From Niabella yanshanensis (GTDB taxonomy: Bacteria; Bacteroidota; Bacteroidia; Chitinophagales; Chitinophagaceae), in assembly GCF_034424215.1 (NCBI RefSeq), contig NZ_CP139960.1, positions 620,001 to 684,000 on the forward strand: a stretch of DNA of 64,000 bases, read 5' to 3'. Both the position numbers and the translations under genes were made by a program. Position 1 is the stretch's first letter; each line of letters opens with the position of its first letter. This document shows positions 45,490-53,645 of the stretch, one piece after another. Below the pieces are notes generated by a model, which saw only the letters and a list, made by a program, of their open reading frames with translations, ran no database searches and had not been told where the DNA came from.

Positions 45490-47040
45490 ATGAACCAGGA
45501 ACATTTTTTTCTCAAAAAGATCAGCATTTTATGGGGGGGAGCCATGCTTGGGATTCTATGTATTTGCATTACGGGCTGCTCGGGCTTTTACGATGTAAAT
45601 CCTTATTCAGTTGTAAAGGATGAGGACTTCAATAAAAACCGGGATGACCTGAATGCCGCGGCTATGGGTATGTATCAGCCGCTAACCCAGGAAGTACATA
45701 AGTTCCTACTGTGGGGAGATGCGCGTGCAGACATGGTTACAACCGGTCAAAAAGAACCCGACCCTTATATTAACGAGTTTGTGCTCAATGCGGTAAGCGT
45801 ACAAAACCCTTACACCAATTATGCAGGCATTTATAAGACAATTGCACGTTGTAACAGGCAAATGGAAAAAGTATATGATGTGGCAAAACTGGATGACAGG
45901 ATCCTCGACAGGGATGCCGGTGCCTTTTATGCGGAAGCCCTGCTTTTAAGATCCTATGCTTATTTTATACTGGCGAAGAACTTTAAGCAATTTCCTATTA
46001 TTCTTTCAGATGTGGCAGAGAACTTTAAATATGTAAATGAGTCGGGAGATACAGTAATAAGAAAAGCCCAGTCGATGACCAATGCAGAGATCCGGAACGG
46101 GTTTTATTATATGAATAACCGGGAAGATATTTTTCGAATGATCTACAATGATGCCTTAACCGTCTTAGGCATTTTGCCTATTAACTATCAGTGGAACCGT
46201 AACACGCTTCCGGCACAGGAAAGATATGGCCGTGTATCGCAGGCAATGGCAGCAACTTTCGCTTCTGAGCTGGCGTTGTGGCTGGGTGATTACCAGGCTG
46301 CTTCAGCCTTTGCCAACTCACCGGTTCGCAATAATAACCATACATTGGGCACTTCCGGAACCTGGACCAACCAGTTTACCGGATCCTACGCTTCACTGCA
46401 TTCTATGTTTTTACTGGGATACATGTATAACAATGCTTTTGAAGTAAACCGGCTGCAGGAATTTACTTCTTCAGTAGCGAAAGATGGCGGCAAATATTAC
46501 CTGAAACCCGCTTCCCGGGTGATCAAAAATATTTTTTCGTACGAAGGAGGTGATATAAGAACTTCCTTCAGCTATAAAATAGTGAATGGTGATACCGTAA
46601 TATGGAAGTATATAGGTTCTGACAACGTAGCCTCTATGCGGCCTGCTTTTCAAAGCGATGCCAGCTGGAACTTTTACAGGAGCGCCGATGCCTATCTTAT
46701 TAAAGCTATGGCCGACCTGATGCTGAATGATTACGCCACGGCTTTCAATTTTGTGAATATGCTCAGGGTAGCAAGGGGATTAAAAGAACTGGATCCATTA
46801 CAGACTAATTATCGCGACAAAGAATTTATGCTGGACCTGATTTTTAAAGAAAAAGCCAGGGAGAACGCTTTTGAAGGAAAACGATGGTATGACCTGATGT
46901 TATGGTCAAGGCTTTCGGGTAAGAATCAACTGGCCGATGCAGTTGCTGCCAAATACAGTTCACTCCAAAGTGAAAGCATAAAAGCACAATTACAAAACCA
47001 GGATAATTGGTATATACCTATCGATCCTTTGCTATGGTAA
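45490..47040 (+). CDS. SusD/RagB-type outer-membrane lipoprotein 2
   Basis: A protein of 516 residues with a lipoprotein signal (CITGC-SGFY) and SusD features: 'AEALLLRSYAYFILAKNFKQ', 'YRSADAYLIKAMADLML' and 'FKEKARENAFEGKRWYDLM' near the C-terminus. It partners the preceding SusC. It has little visible similarity to SusD 1 outside the fold motifs, in line with a different ligand. Followed by the sialidase-like lipoprotein. Confidence 0.92.
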   Translation: MNQEHFFLKKISILWGGAMLGILCICITGCSGFYDVNPYSVVKDEDFNKNRDDLNAAAMGMYQPLTQEVHKFLLWGDARADMVTTGQKEPDPYINEFVLNAVSVQNPYTNYAGIYKTIARCNRQMEKVYDVAKLDDRILDRDAGAFYAEALLLRSYAYFILAKNFKQFPIILSDVAENFKYVNESGDTVIRKAQSMTNAEIRNGFYYMNNREDIFRMIYNDALTVLGILPINYQWNRNTLPAQERYGRVSQAMAATFASELALWLGDYQAASAFANSPVRNNNHTLGTSGTWTNQFTGSYASLHSMFLLGYMYNNAFEVNRLQEFTSSVAKDGGKYYLKPASRVIKNIFSYEGGDIRTSFSYKIVNGDTVIWKYIGSDNVASMRPAFQSDASWNFYRSADAYLIKAMADLMLNDYATAFNFVNMLRVARGLKELDPLQTNYRDKEFMLDLIFKEKARENAFEGKRWYDLMLWSRLSGKNQLADAVAAKYSSLQSESIKAQLQNQDNWYIPIDPLLW

Positions 47041-47092
47041 ATAGCGGTTCAAATTATTCTAATCACTAAGCACAACGGTTCAAATATATAGT

Positions 47093-49003
47093 ATGAAAAA
47101 GCTTATCATATTTATCATTCCAATCTGTTCACTTTTTTTAATCATGTTCACGAGTGGATGTTATAAGGAGCAACATTTTGATTTCCCCGGGCCTTTCGTG
47201 GATTCAAGTCGCGCGAATATAACCGATTCGCTTCCTTTTCCGTTTGATAAAAACCGCCAGGCAGGTGTTTGGCTGATGAAGGATGGCATGGCCGATCATG
47301 ACAAGATTCTCTTTAAAGGCTTTACAGATTATAAGGCCATGAACGATACGGTATCCTGGGTAAAGGAGAGTTCGGGCATGCGGCTGATTCCGCACCGGAA
47401 CTATTACCCGCTCAGTAATGCAGATCATCTGGGTGGTGATCCCAATAGCTATACCTACAACTGGGCTATGTCTAAATACTTTGTGCCCGTAGGAGCCGGA
47501 AAGAGCTTTTATATGTATGCAAAGGTTACGGTGGGCACCTTTAGTGGTACGGCAGCGGGCCTTGACTTAGGTCGTAGCTGGGAAACAGGGGGTAGCTTTA
47601 TATTTGGATTCGATGGTAACAGCAACGTTGCACCTACCTTTTTCGTCGATCTGTATGGTAAACTGGGGGCATCCGTAAATCCAGATCTGGGTTGGCCCAC
47701 AGCCAACGAAGTAATTGTACCAGGCGTACCTGCAGAAATGGAAGTAGTGATACATGACAACCTGTTTTATATGAAGATCAATGGTACATTATGTTTCCTT
47801 TTCAAGTTATCGCGTGAGAACCTATACTACTTTACCCCAACAATCAGACCCTGGAGAAATTTTATTACGGTACATGACTTTTACCTGGAAAGCAATGATA
47901 TGTATACCGTTAACTATGCCATGCATGAAAATGAAAAGGAGTATGCACGTATACAGGCTCCGGCGCTGGCAAAGGCAGGCAATGAGAACCTGCTGCTTTT
48001 TGCAGAGGGCAGAACCAAACCACAAACAGCTTTTGAACGTGTGGCGCAGAACACCCTGCCAGTTGGCAACACAGATATTATTATGCGGAGATCTGTTAAT
48101 AACGGCGAAACATGGGAGGATAATATCACAGTGATCGCGGGCGAAGGCTCAAACGACACTTATGGTTTTCCGCAGGTGGTTTCAACTGCTGATGGTAAAA
48201 TTATTTTACATTACAACAAGCTAACAACCACTGTAGCAGCCAATGGCAGTTTTAGCTATCCTGCAGAACAAACGATGTTCCAGGTAATATCGGCCGACAA
48301 TGGTGCTACCTGGTCACCGCCGGTTGATATTACAGCTCCCCTGAAAGATGTCAGCCGCGGATTTGTAAAAAGCAGTGCGGGTCATGGTATCCAATTACAA
48401 TCGGCAGCCTACAATAACCGGTTGGTAATGCCCCTGATCTATGGCGGTACTTCCATTAAGATGGCCATATCAGATGATAATGGTACTACCTGGCGAAAGA
48501 GCCAGGATATTGGTGGTACCAATATCGTATCGGGTTCGGTAATAGAGCTGGCAGACAATCGCCTGATGTTAACCCTGTCGCACAGCAATACTGCACCGCA
48601 GAGCAAATTAGTTTGTTACAGCAGTGATGGGGGTGATACCTGGACAACGCCTGTAGCGATAGGGGCAGGTGTTGCAACATCCACCTTTGGTCATATGTAT
48701 GGAGGAGTTACGTTAAAAGATAATGCCGGTAAACTGTACCTGATCAATCCGGTAGGCAGGGAAAAAGATCCGCAGGTGTACAACGGCCCCAACTATGGAG
48801 TTACACCAACCGTATTTGAAAGCAGCAATCATGGTGTATCATTTGTACAGACAGGAGTTTTGTTCAATAAAATAGCCTACAGAGGTTATGCGTCGCCCAT
48901 TGGCAATATGGACGCGGTTTTTGCCAATGACGGAAAGGTAGTGGTTGCTGGAGAGGGTGGGGTAGAAAGCCCTCAGGAAGGTATTATTATTTACAGGAAA
49001 TAA
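47093..49003 (+). CDS. Sialidase-like BNR lipoprotein with N-terminal lectin-like domain
   Basis: A protein of 636 residues with a lipoprotein signal (FTSGC-YKE), so probably at the cell surface. Residues 30-270 look like a concanavalin-type beta-sandwich. The propeller follows, with Asp-box-like motifs SVNNGETW, SADNGATW, SDDNGTTW and SSDGGDTW. Catalytic elements are unusual: RIP is replaced by 'ARIQAPAL', the Glu motif NES is 'GSVIEL', and the 'MxMR' arginine position reads 'LMLTLSHS'. 'NTDIIMRRS' keeps the Asp. It may bind or cleave a modified sialic acid, or be a non-catalytic binder. Confidence 0.75.
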   Translation: MKKLIIFIIPICSLFLIMFTSGCYKEQHFDFPGPFVDSSRANITDSLPFPFDKNRQAGVWLMKDGMADHDKILFKGFTDYKAMNDTVSWVKESSGMRLIPHRNYYPLSNADHLGGDPNSYTYNWAMSKYFVPVGAGKSFYMYAKVTVGTFSGTAAGLDLGRSWETGGSFIFGFDGNSNVAPTFFVDLYGKLGASVNPDLGWPTANEVIVPGVPAEMEVVIHDNLFYMKINGTLCFLFKLSRENLYYFTPTIRPWRNFITVHDFYLESNDMYTVNYAMHENEKEYARIQAPALAKAGNENLLLFAEGRTKPQTAFERVAQNTLPVGNTDIIMRRSVNNGETWEDNITVIAGEGSNDTYGFPQVVSTADGKIILHYNKLTTTVAANGSFSYPAEQTMFQVISADNGATWSPPVDITAPLKDVSRGFVKSSAGHGIQLQSAAYNNRLVMPLIYGGTSIKMAISDDNGTTWRKSQDIGGTNIVSGSVIELADNRLMLTLSHSNTAPQSKLVCYSSDGGDTWTTPVAIGAGVATSTFGHMYGGVTLKDNAGKLYLINPVGREKDPQVYNGPNYGVTPTVFESSNHGVSFVQTGVLFNKIAYRGYASPIGNMDAVFANDGKVVVAGEGGVESPQEGIIIYRK

Positions 49004-49013
49004 GTACAGGTAA

Positions 49014-50459
49014 ATGCAGCTATTTAAATTATATCCCTATTTATTCACTATTCTTTTTCTGACCAGTGGCCTTAACTTGTATAGTCAACCCGTTAACAGG
49101 AAAATGAATGTGCTCTTTATCGTAGCCGATGACATGCGGCCGGATTTAGGATGTTATGGCAATAAAAAAGTGATCACCCCTAATATAGACAGGCTGGCGG
49201 ACGGCAGCATCGTGTTCAACAATGCGTATTGCCAGCAGGCCGTTTGCAATCCTTCAAGAGCATCTGTATTAACGGGGCTTCGCCCGGATCAGACGGGTGT
49301 AACGGATCTGGTTACCCATTTCCGTACTAAGGTTCCCGATGCAGTTACTTTGCCACAGGCTTTTAAAAATGCGGGTTACACCACGATTGGGGTAGGAAAG
49401 ATCTTTCATAATACTAAAAAGACAGTGGATACGGTTTCCTGGTCGTTACCCAATGCCGGAAATGTTTCTGTTAGCAATAAAGAATACTTCCTCGAAAGAA
49501 ATAAAAAAGGAGGTAAAGCCGATGCTTTTGAATTTACCGAAGGGGAAGATGAGAAATACCCGGATGGGCAAATCGCAGGGGCGACCATTCAATTATTAAA
49601 ACGATTTAAAGAATCAGGAGAACCTTTTTTTCTTGCCACAGGATTTAAAAAACCGCATCTTCCTTTTTGTGCTCCTCAGAAATACCTGGACTTATACCGG
49701 GATACCAGGTTTTCAGGTATCAGTAATAAAGAAAGACCTGCCGGGGCACCCGGTATAGCTTTTCATCAATGGCAGGAGCTCAGAGGGTATACGGATATCC
49801 CCGATCAGGGCCCGATAAGTGTACAAAAGGAACAAGACCTTATTAGGGCTCACTATGCGTGTATTAGCTATGTAGATGTACAGATTGGTAAGATCATGCA
49901 GGAATTGGATCGTTTAGGACTGAGAGAAAATACCATCGTTATTTTATGGGGTGATCACGGCTATCATTTGGGAGAGCAGGACCTCTGGTGTAAGTCCACG
50001 AACTTTGAGCTGGACACACGTATCCCATTAATAATATCGGCTCCGGAAATTACTCAAAAGACAGGTAAGACGAACGCAATAGTAGAAGCGGTAGATATTT
50101 ACCCCACGCTGATCGATTTATGTGGTATTGTGTCCGCTTCTAAATTAAGTGGCAAAAGCCTGGCGCCATTACTGCTGAATCCGGGTATGAAATGGGATCA
50201 TGTAGCCTACAGCCAGTTTTGCAGGCCCTATAAAGCGATTACCGCACAGCATCCTACTCATATGGGATACACCGTACGGGATAAAGATTTCAGGTATACG
50301 CTCTGGTACAACTTAAGTACCAATACTGTTGAAGCACGTGAACTGTATGATATGAGGCAATCGAACATTGAAACCGTAAATATTGCAGGACAAAAAAAAT
50401 ATCAGCAGGCAGAAAATAGGCTGACAAAAATGCTGGAAGCATATAAACAAAATCAATAG
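49014..50459 (+). CDS. Secreted sulfatase (iduronate-2-sulfatase-like)
   Basis: A protein of 481 residues with a signal peptide (about 1-25). It is a type-I sulfatase: formylglycine motif C78-N-P-S-R82 ('AVCNPSRASVLTG'), metal ligands in 'IVADDMRPD' and 'LWGDHGYHLGEQ', and the C-terminal 'RELYDMRQS' end. It needs a formylglycine-generating enzyme, not seen here. Closest in pattern to the iduronate-2-sulfatase-like group. In this operon it probably removes sulfate from a sialoglycan (for example sulfated mucin-type chains); substrate is inferred. Confidence 0.88.
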   Translation: MQLFKLYPYLFTILFLTSGLNLYSQPVNRKMNVLFIVADDMRPDLGCYGNKKVITPNIDRLADGSIVFNNAYCQQAVCNPSRASVLTGLRPDQTGVTDLVTHFRTKVPDAVTLPQAFKNAGYTTIGVGKIFHNTKKTVDTVSWSLPNAGNVSVSNKEYFLERNKKGGKADAFEFTEGEDEKYPDGQIAGATIQLLKRFKESGEPFFLATGFKKPHLPFCAPQKYLDLYRDTRFSGISNKERPAGAPGIAFHQWQELRGYTDIPDQGPISVQKEQDLIRAHYACISYVDVQIGKIMQELDRLGLRENTIVILWGDHGYHLGEQDLWCKSTNFELDTRIPLIISAPEITQKTGKTNAIVEAVDIYPTLIDLCGIVSASKLSGKSLAPLLLNPGMKWDHVAYSQFCRPYKAITAQHPTHMGYTVRDKDFRYTLWYNLSTNTVEARELYDMRQSNIETVNIAGQKKYQQAENRLTKMLEAYKQNQ

Positions 50460-50493
50460 AACTATTTTAAAGGTCCACTAAATATTTCAAAAA

Positions 50494-51678
50494 ATGATGA
50501 GATCAGGTATTATAACTATGATTGCTGTAGTATTAATGATGCCTTTGACAGGCTATACACAATCGAAGGGAGGCAACTCCAATATTTACAAATCGGTACT
50601 TTGGGAACAGGGCAAAGGCAAATATAAAAATTACCGGATCCCTGCAGTAATAGCTACTAAAAAAGGAACCGTGCTCGCATTTTGTGAAGCCAGGGAGGCC
50701 GGAGACACCGGCGATATCGACCTTTTGGTAAAACGCTCAAAGGATAATGGTAAAACATGGAGCGAAGAATCAGTAGTATGGAATGATGAGCAAAATACCT
50801 GCGGTAATCCATGTCCGGTTGTTGATATGGAAACAGGTCGTATCTGGCTGGTGACTTCCTGGAATGATGGTAAGGATCATGAAACAGCTATTGTTAATAA
50901 AACATCCAGATCCCCCCGTTTACCTTTTATATGCTATTCTGATGATGATGGCTTAAGCTGGTCAAAACCTGTTAGCATGGGAGCGGCAACCAGAGATACT
51001 TCCTGGGGCTGGTATGCAACCGGGCCTGGTATTGGTATACAGGTTAAAAACGGTGCCTACAAAGGAAGGTTAGTTATTCCTGCTAATCATAGCTACAACG
51101 ATCCTGACGGTAAGATCAGGAAAGGACCTTATGGATATGGTGCTCATGTTTTGTATTCAGATGATCATGGTGCCAGCTGGAAAAAAAGCGAGTCTATAAA
51201 ACCGGGATGTAACGAAAGCCAGGTAACCGAACTTGCAGATGGTACGCTGATGATGAATATGCGTTCTTATAACGAAAAGTTTTCAAGAGCGGTTAGCACC
51301 AGTAAAGACGGTGGCGCCACCTGGAGTGCTATAGGTCATGATTACCAGCTTACCGAATCCATCTGCCAGGCAAGTATCCTTAACTTTGGACAGGTGCAGG
51401 GAAAACCGGCCTATCTCTTTCTTAATCCCGCAGTGTCTGTCGGCAGGACGCATATGACTTTAAAAACCAGTTTCGATAATTGCCGGAGCTGGTCCAACAG
51501 TAAATTAGTTTACGCAGGCCCTTGCGGTTATTCCAGCTTGACCAGGCTGCCCAATGGCAGGGTAGGCATTTTTATTGAAGCCGGTAAGAAGAAATCTTAC
51601 GAGAAAATGATCTTTGTTTCCTTCCCCGCTGAGACCCTGTTTACCGCAGGCGCTATGCTGCAGGAAAATGATATTTAA
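50494..51678 (+). CDS. Exo-alpha-sialidase (compact GH33)
   Basis: A protein of 394 residues with a signal peptide (ending GYTQ) and only the propeller. All GH33 elements are visible: R48 in 'NYRIPAV', Asp74 in 'TGDIDLL', Glu in 'NESQVTELADG', arginines in 'LMMNMRS' and 'VGRTHMTL', and Tyr in 'CGYSSLTRL'. Asp-boxes include SKDNGKTW, SDDHGASW and SKDGGATW. It should release terminal sialic acid. Fully canonical, in contrast to its neighbours at 47093 and 51708, which suggests division of substrate range. Confidence 0.9.
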   Translation: MMRSGIITMIAVVLMMPLTGYTQSKGGNSNIYKSVLWEQGKGKYKNYRIPAVIATKKGTVLAFCEAREAGDTGDIDLLVKRSKDNGKTWSEESVVWNDEQNTCGNPCPVVDMETGRIWLVTSWNDGKDHETAIVNKTSRSPRLPFICYSDDDGLSWSKPVSMGAATRDTSWGWYATGPGIGIQVKNGAYKGRLVIPANHSYNDPDGKIRKGPYGYGAHVLYSDDHGASWKKSESIKPGCNESQVTELADGTLMMNMRSYNEKFSRAVSTSKDGGATWSAIGHDYQLTESICQASILNFGQVQGKPAYLFLNPAVSVGRTHMTLKTSFDNCRSWSNSKLVYAGPCGYSSLTRLPNGRVGIFIEAGKKKSYEKMIFVSFPAETLFTAGAMLQENDI

Positions 51679-51707
51679 ACTAATCTATCTGCAATTTACT
51701 ATAATTT

Positions 51708-52814
51708 ATGCTCCGTCTATTGGTTGTAGTTCTAATATTAGTCATAAAAACCTCATTGGCGCAACAACCTGTTGAGTCTGTTGTTTGGCCACAGGCAACA
51801 CCGGGCGACGCCATTAAAGAGCATTTTGTATATGGATTAACGGTAGCCGCAGATGGTACCCTGTTGGCTTTTTCAGAAGGCAGGTTGAGCCCGGGCGATG
51901 CAAGTCCCCATCATATCGTATTAAAACGAAGCGCCGATAATGGCAAAAGCTGGCAGGCTTCCGCAATAGTGGTAAAAAGTAACGGCACCAGTTGTTATGC
52001 CAACCCAACACCGGTTGTAGATCAAAAGGGAACCATCCATTTGTTGTATGCAGAGAATTTCCGTAACGATTCTTCCGTATTGTATCATATAACCAGCAAG
52101 GATAACGGTACTACCTGGTCTGAACCAACCGTCTTAACTCGCTTATTTGACAGCGACTCTCAAAAAAGAGCTTTTCATCTGCCCGGCCCGGGTCACGGAA
52201 TCCGGTTAAAAAATGGCCGCCTGCTGGTTCAGGTGTGGCATAGGCACAGTATCACCTATCCGCAAATTCAAAGAAACTATGGTGTATCCACTTTGTATAG
52301 CGATGATAATGGCCGAAGCTGGCAGAATAGTGGCTATGTACCCCTGTCAGATAGCTTGCAGGGAAATGAAAGTCGCCTGGTTACTTTGAGCAACGCTGAT
52401 GTTTTGATGGACGCCAGGCCCAGCGGTGTTGCCAGGCAACAAAAAAGATTGATATCCGTAAGCAGGGACAGCGGTAAAACCTGGAGCCCGTTCTCCGAAA
52501 GTTCCAAAGTAGCTTTCACCGCGGTTGATATGGGGCTCAATACAATCCAGTACGGGAATAGCCGTTACCTGCTTTCCAGTTATCCATTGGGACCGGGCAG
52601 GCAAAACCTGGTATTACAGGCCAGCCGTGACCAGGGTAGCAGCTGGTATCAGCCAAAGTTAATTGCTAAAGGCAAGGTAAACTACTCAGATATAGCGGTT
52701 TTAAAAGATGGATCCATATTGGTTTTATATGGCAGGGGAACTCCGAAAGAAGTGGTAGCCTGCAGGTTATCTAAAGATTGGATAAGAACGCATTTGTTGG
52801 AGGTAGAAAGATAA
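51708..52814 (+). CDS. Sialidase-like BNR protein lacking the RIP arginine
   Basis: A protein of 368 residues with a signal peptide (ending SLAQ). Asp-boxes SADNGKSW, SKDNGTTW, SDDNGRSW and SRDSGKTW mark the propeller. Glu ('NESRLVTL'), one arginine ('LMDARPSG'), another ('GPGRQNLV') and Tyr ('NYSDIAVL') are in place. The RIP motif is replaced by 'HFVYGLTV', and the acid region reads 'GDASPHHIVLKRS'. One triad arginine is therefore missing, so the enzyme may act on a ligand without the usual carboxylate contact. Last gene of unit C. Confidence 0.8.
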   Translation: MLRLLVVVLILVIKTSLAQQPVESVVWPQATPGDAIKEHFVYGLTVAADGTLLAFSEGRLSPGDASPHHIVLKRSADNGKSWQASAIVVKSNGTSCYANPTPVVDQKGTIHLLYAENFRNDSSVLYHITSKDNGTTWSEPTVLTRLFDSDSQKRAFHLPGPGHGIRLKNGRLLVQVWHRHSITYPQIQRNYGVSTLYSDDNGRSWQNSGYVPLSDSLQGNESRLVTLSNADVLMDARPSGVARQQKRLISVSRDSGKTWSPFSESSKVAFTAVDMGLNTIQYGNSRYLLSSYPLGPGRQNLVLQASRDQGSSWYQPKLIAKGKVNYSDIAVLKDGSILVLYGRGTPKEVVACRLSKDWIRTHLLEVER

Positions 52815-52815
52815 A

Positions 52816-52857
52816 AAATGATATCTGCAAGCTCAGGTAATGTATCATTTCTTTTTG
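52816..52857 (+). terminator. Stem-loop with T-run after unit C
   Basis: AAATGATA (52816-52823) pairs with TATCATTT (52843-52850), and CTTTTT follows. The stem is AT-rich and the loop is 19 bases, so it is weak. It lies just after the stop codon of the last sialidase-like gene. The T-run runs into operator 4. Confidence 0.4.
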
Positions 52858-52867
52858 TCCTACATAT
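52853..52867. promoter_or_regulatory. Operator 4, probable autoregulation site
   Basis: TTTTGT-CCT-ACATAT has the same 6-3-6 geometry and GTN3AC core as operators 1-3 (10 of 15 identical to operator 1). It lies 49 bases upstream of the regulator gene. A -7-like TACTTTCG (52881-52888) lies between. It is the weakest of the four sites. Confidence 0.5.
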
Positions 52868-52915
52868 TCATAAATAATTTTACTTTCGTTTTATTAAAAA
52901 TTTTCAATATTTCGT

Positions 52916-53632
52916 ATGGCTAATGGAAACCTCAGTAACGACATTCAAAGAATAGAGTCGGCAACAATGGCCGATATGGTGGAACTACGATTAAGAGAAT
53001 TTTTAAAGAAAAAAGCTTTCAAGCCCGGGGATGCGCTTCCCAAAGAGCTGGAACTGGCTGAGGCACTGGATGTAAGCCGCAATGTAGTTAGAGAAGCGCT
53101 AAGCCGACTGCGGATGTTAGGGATGATCGAATCGAAGAAAAAAAGAGGAACCATTTTGGCCGAGCCCGATATTATGAACGGGTTTGAAAGAGTTATGGAC
53201 CCTTTGTTACTGGATCAGAAAACCTTGCAGGACTTGTTTGAATTAAGACTGGTATTAGAGATGGGTTTGGCCGATCTTTTATTTGCACGGATCACCAGCA
53301 AAGGCATCGAAGAATTGGAAAAAATAGTAGAAAAAGAAGTAAATAAAATTCAGCAACCTTTCCGGTTGAAATTTGAAATTGACTTTCATAGCAAGCTATA
53401 CCAGATGACCGGAAATGAAACTTTTTTCCGTTTTCAAAATATACTGTTACCTGTATTTGAATATGTGGTTAAGGAAGAACAAAAATTAACCGGTAAAGCC
53501 AAGGTTGGCAAAGTAACGCATCGTGATCTTTTGGAGTTGATCAAAAAAGGTAAACCGGAAGATTTCAGAAAGGGGATGAAAGAACACCTGGCTCCGCATT
53601 ATGAAAGGGTCAATAAAAGAATAATGTTATAA
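52916..53632 (+). CDS. FadR-subfamily GntR regulator (FCD domain)
   Basis: A protein of 238 residues. N-terminal winged HTH (about 15-80: 'LREFLKKKAFKPGDALPKEL', 'ALDVSRNVVREALSRLRMLG') and an FCD effector domain (about 100-235, with the 'LFELRLVLEMGLA' helix and histidines in 'FHSKLYQM' and 'THRDLLELI'). FCD domains bind organic acids or sugar acids with a metal ion. It follows the sialic-acid genes on the same strand, and the palindromes upstream of all four units have a FadR-type core, so it is the likely regulator. Effector probably a sialic-acid catabolite. Confidence 0.88.
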   Translation: MANGNLSNDIQRIESATMADMVELRLREFLKKKAFKPGDALPKELELAEALDVSRNVVREALSRLRMLGMIESKKKRGTILAEPDIMNGFERVMDPLLLDQKTLQDLFELRLVLEMGLADLLFARITSKGIEELEKIVEKEVNKIQQPFRLKFEIDFHSKLYQMTGNETFFRFQNILLPVFEYVVKEEQKLTGKAKVGKVTHRDLLELIKKGKPEDFRKGMKEHLAPHYERVNKRIML

Positions 53633-53645
53633 CACTCCAATTCGG

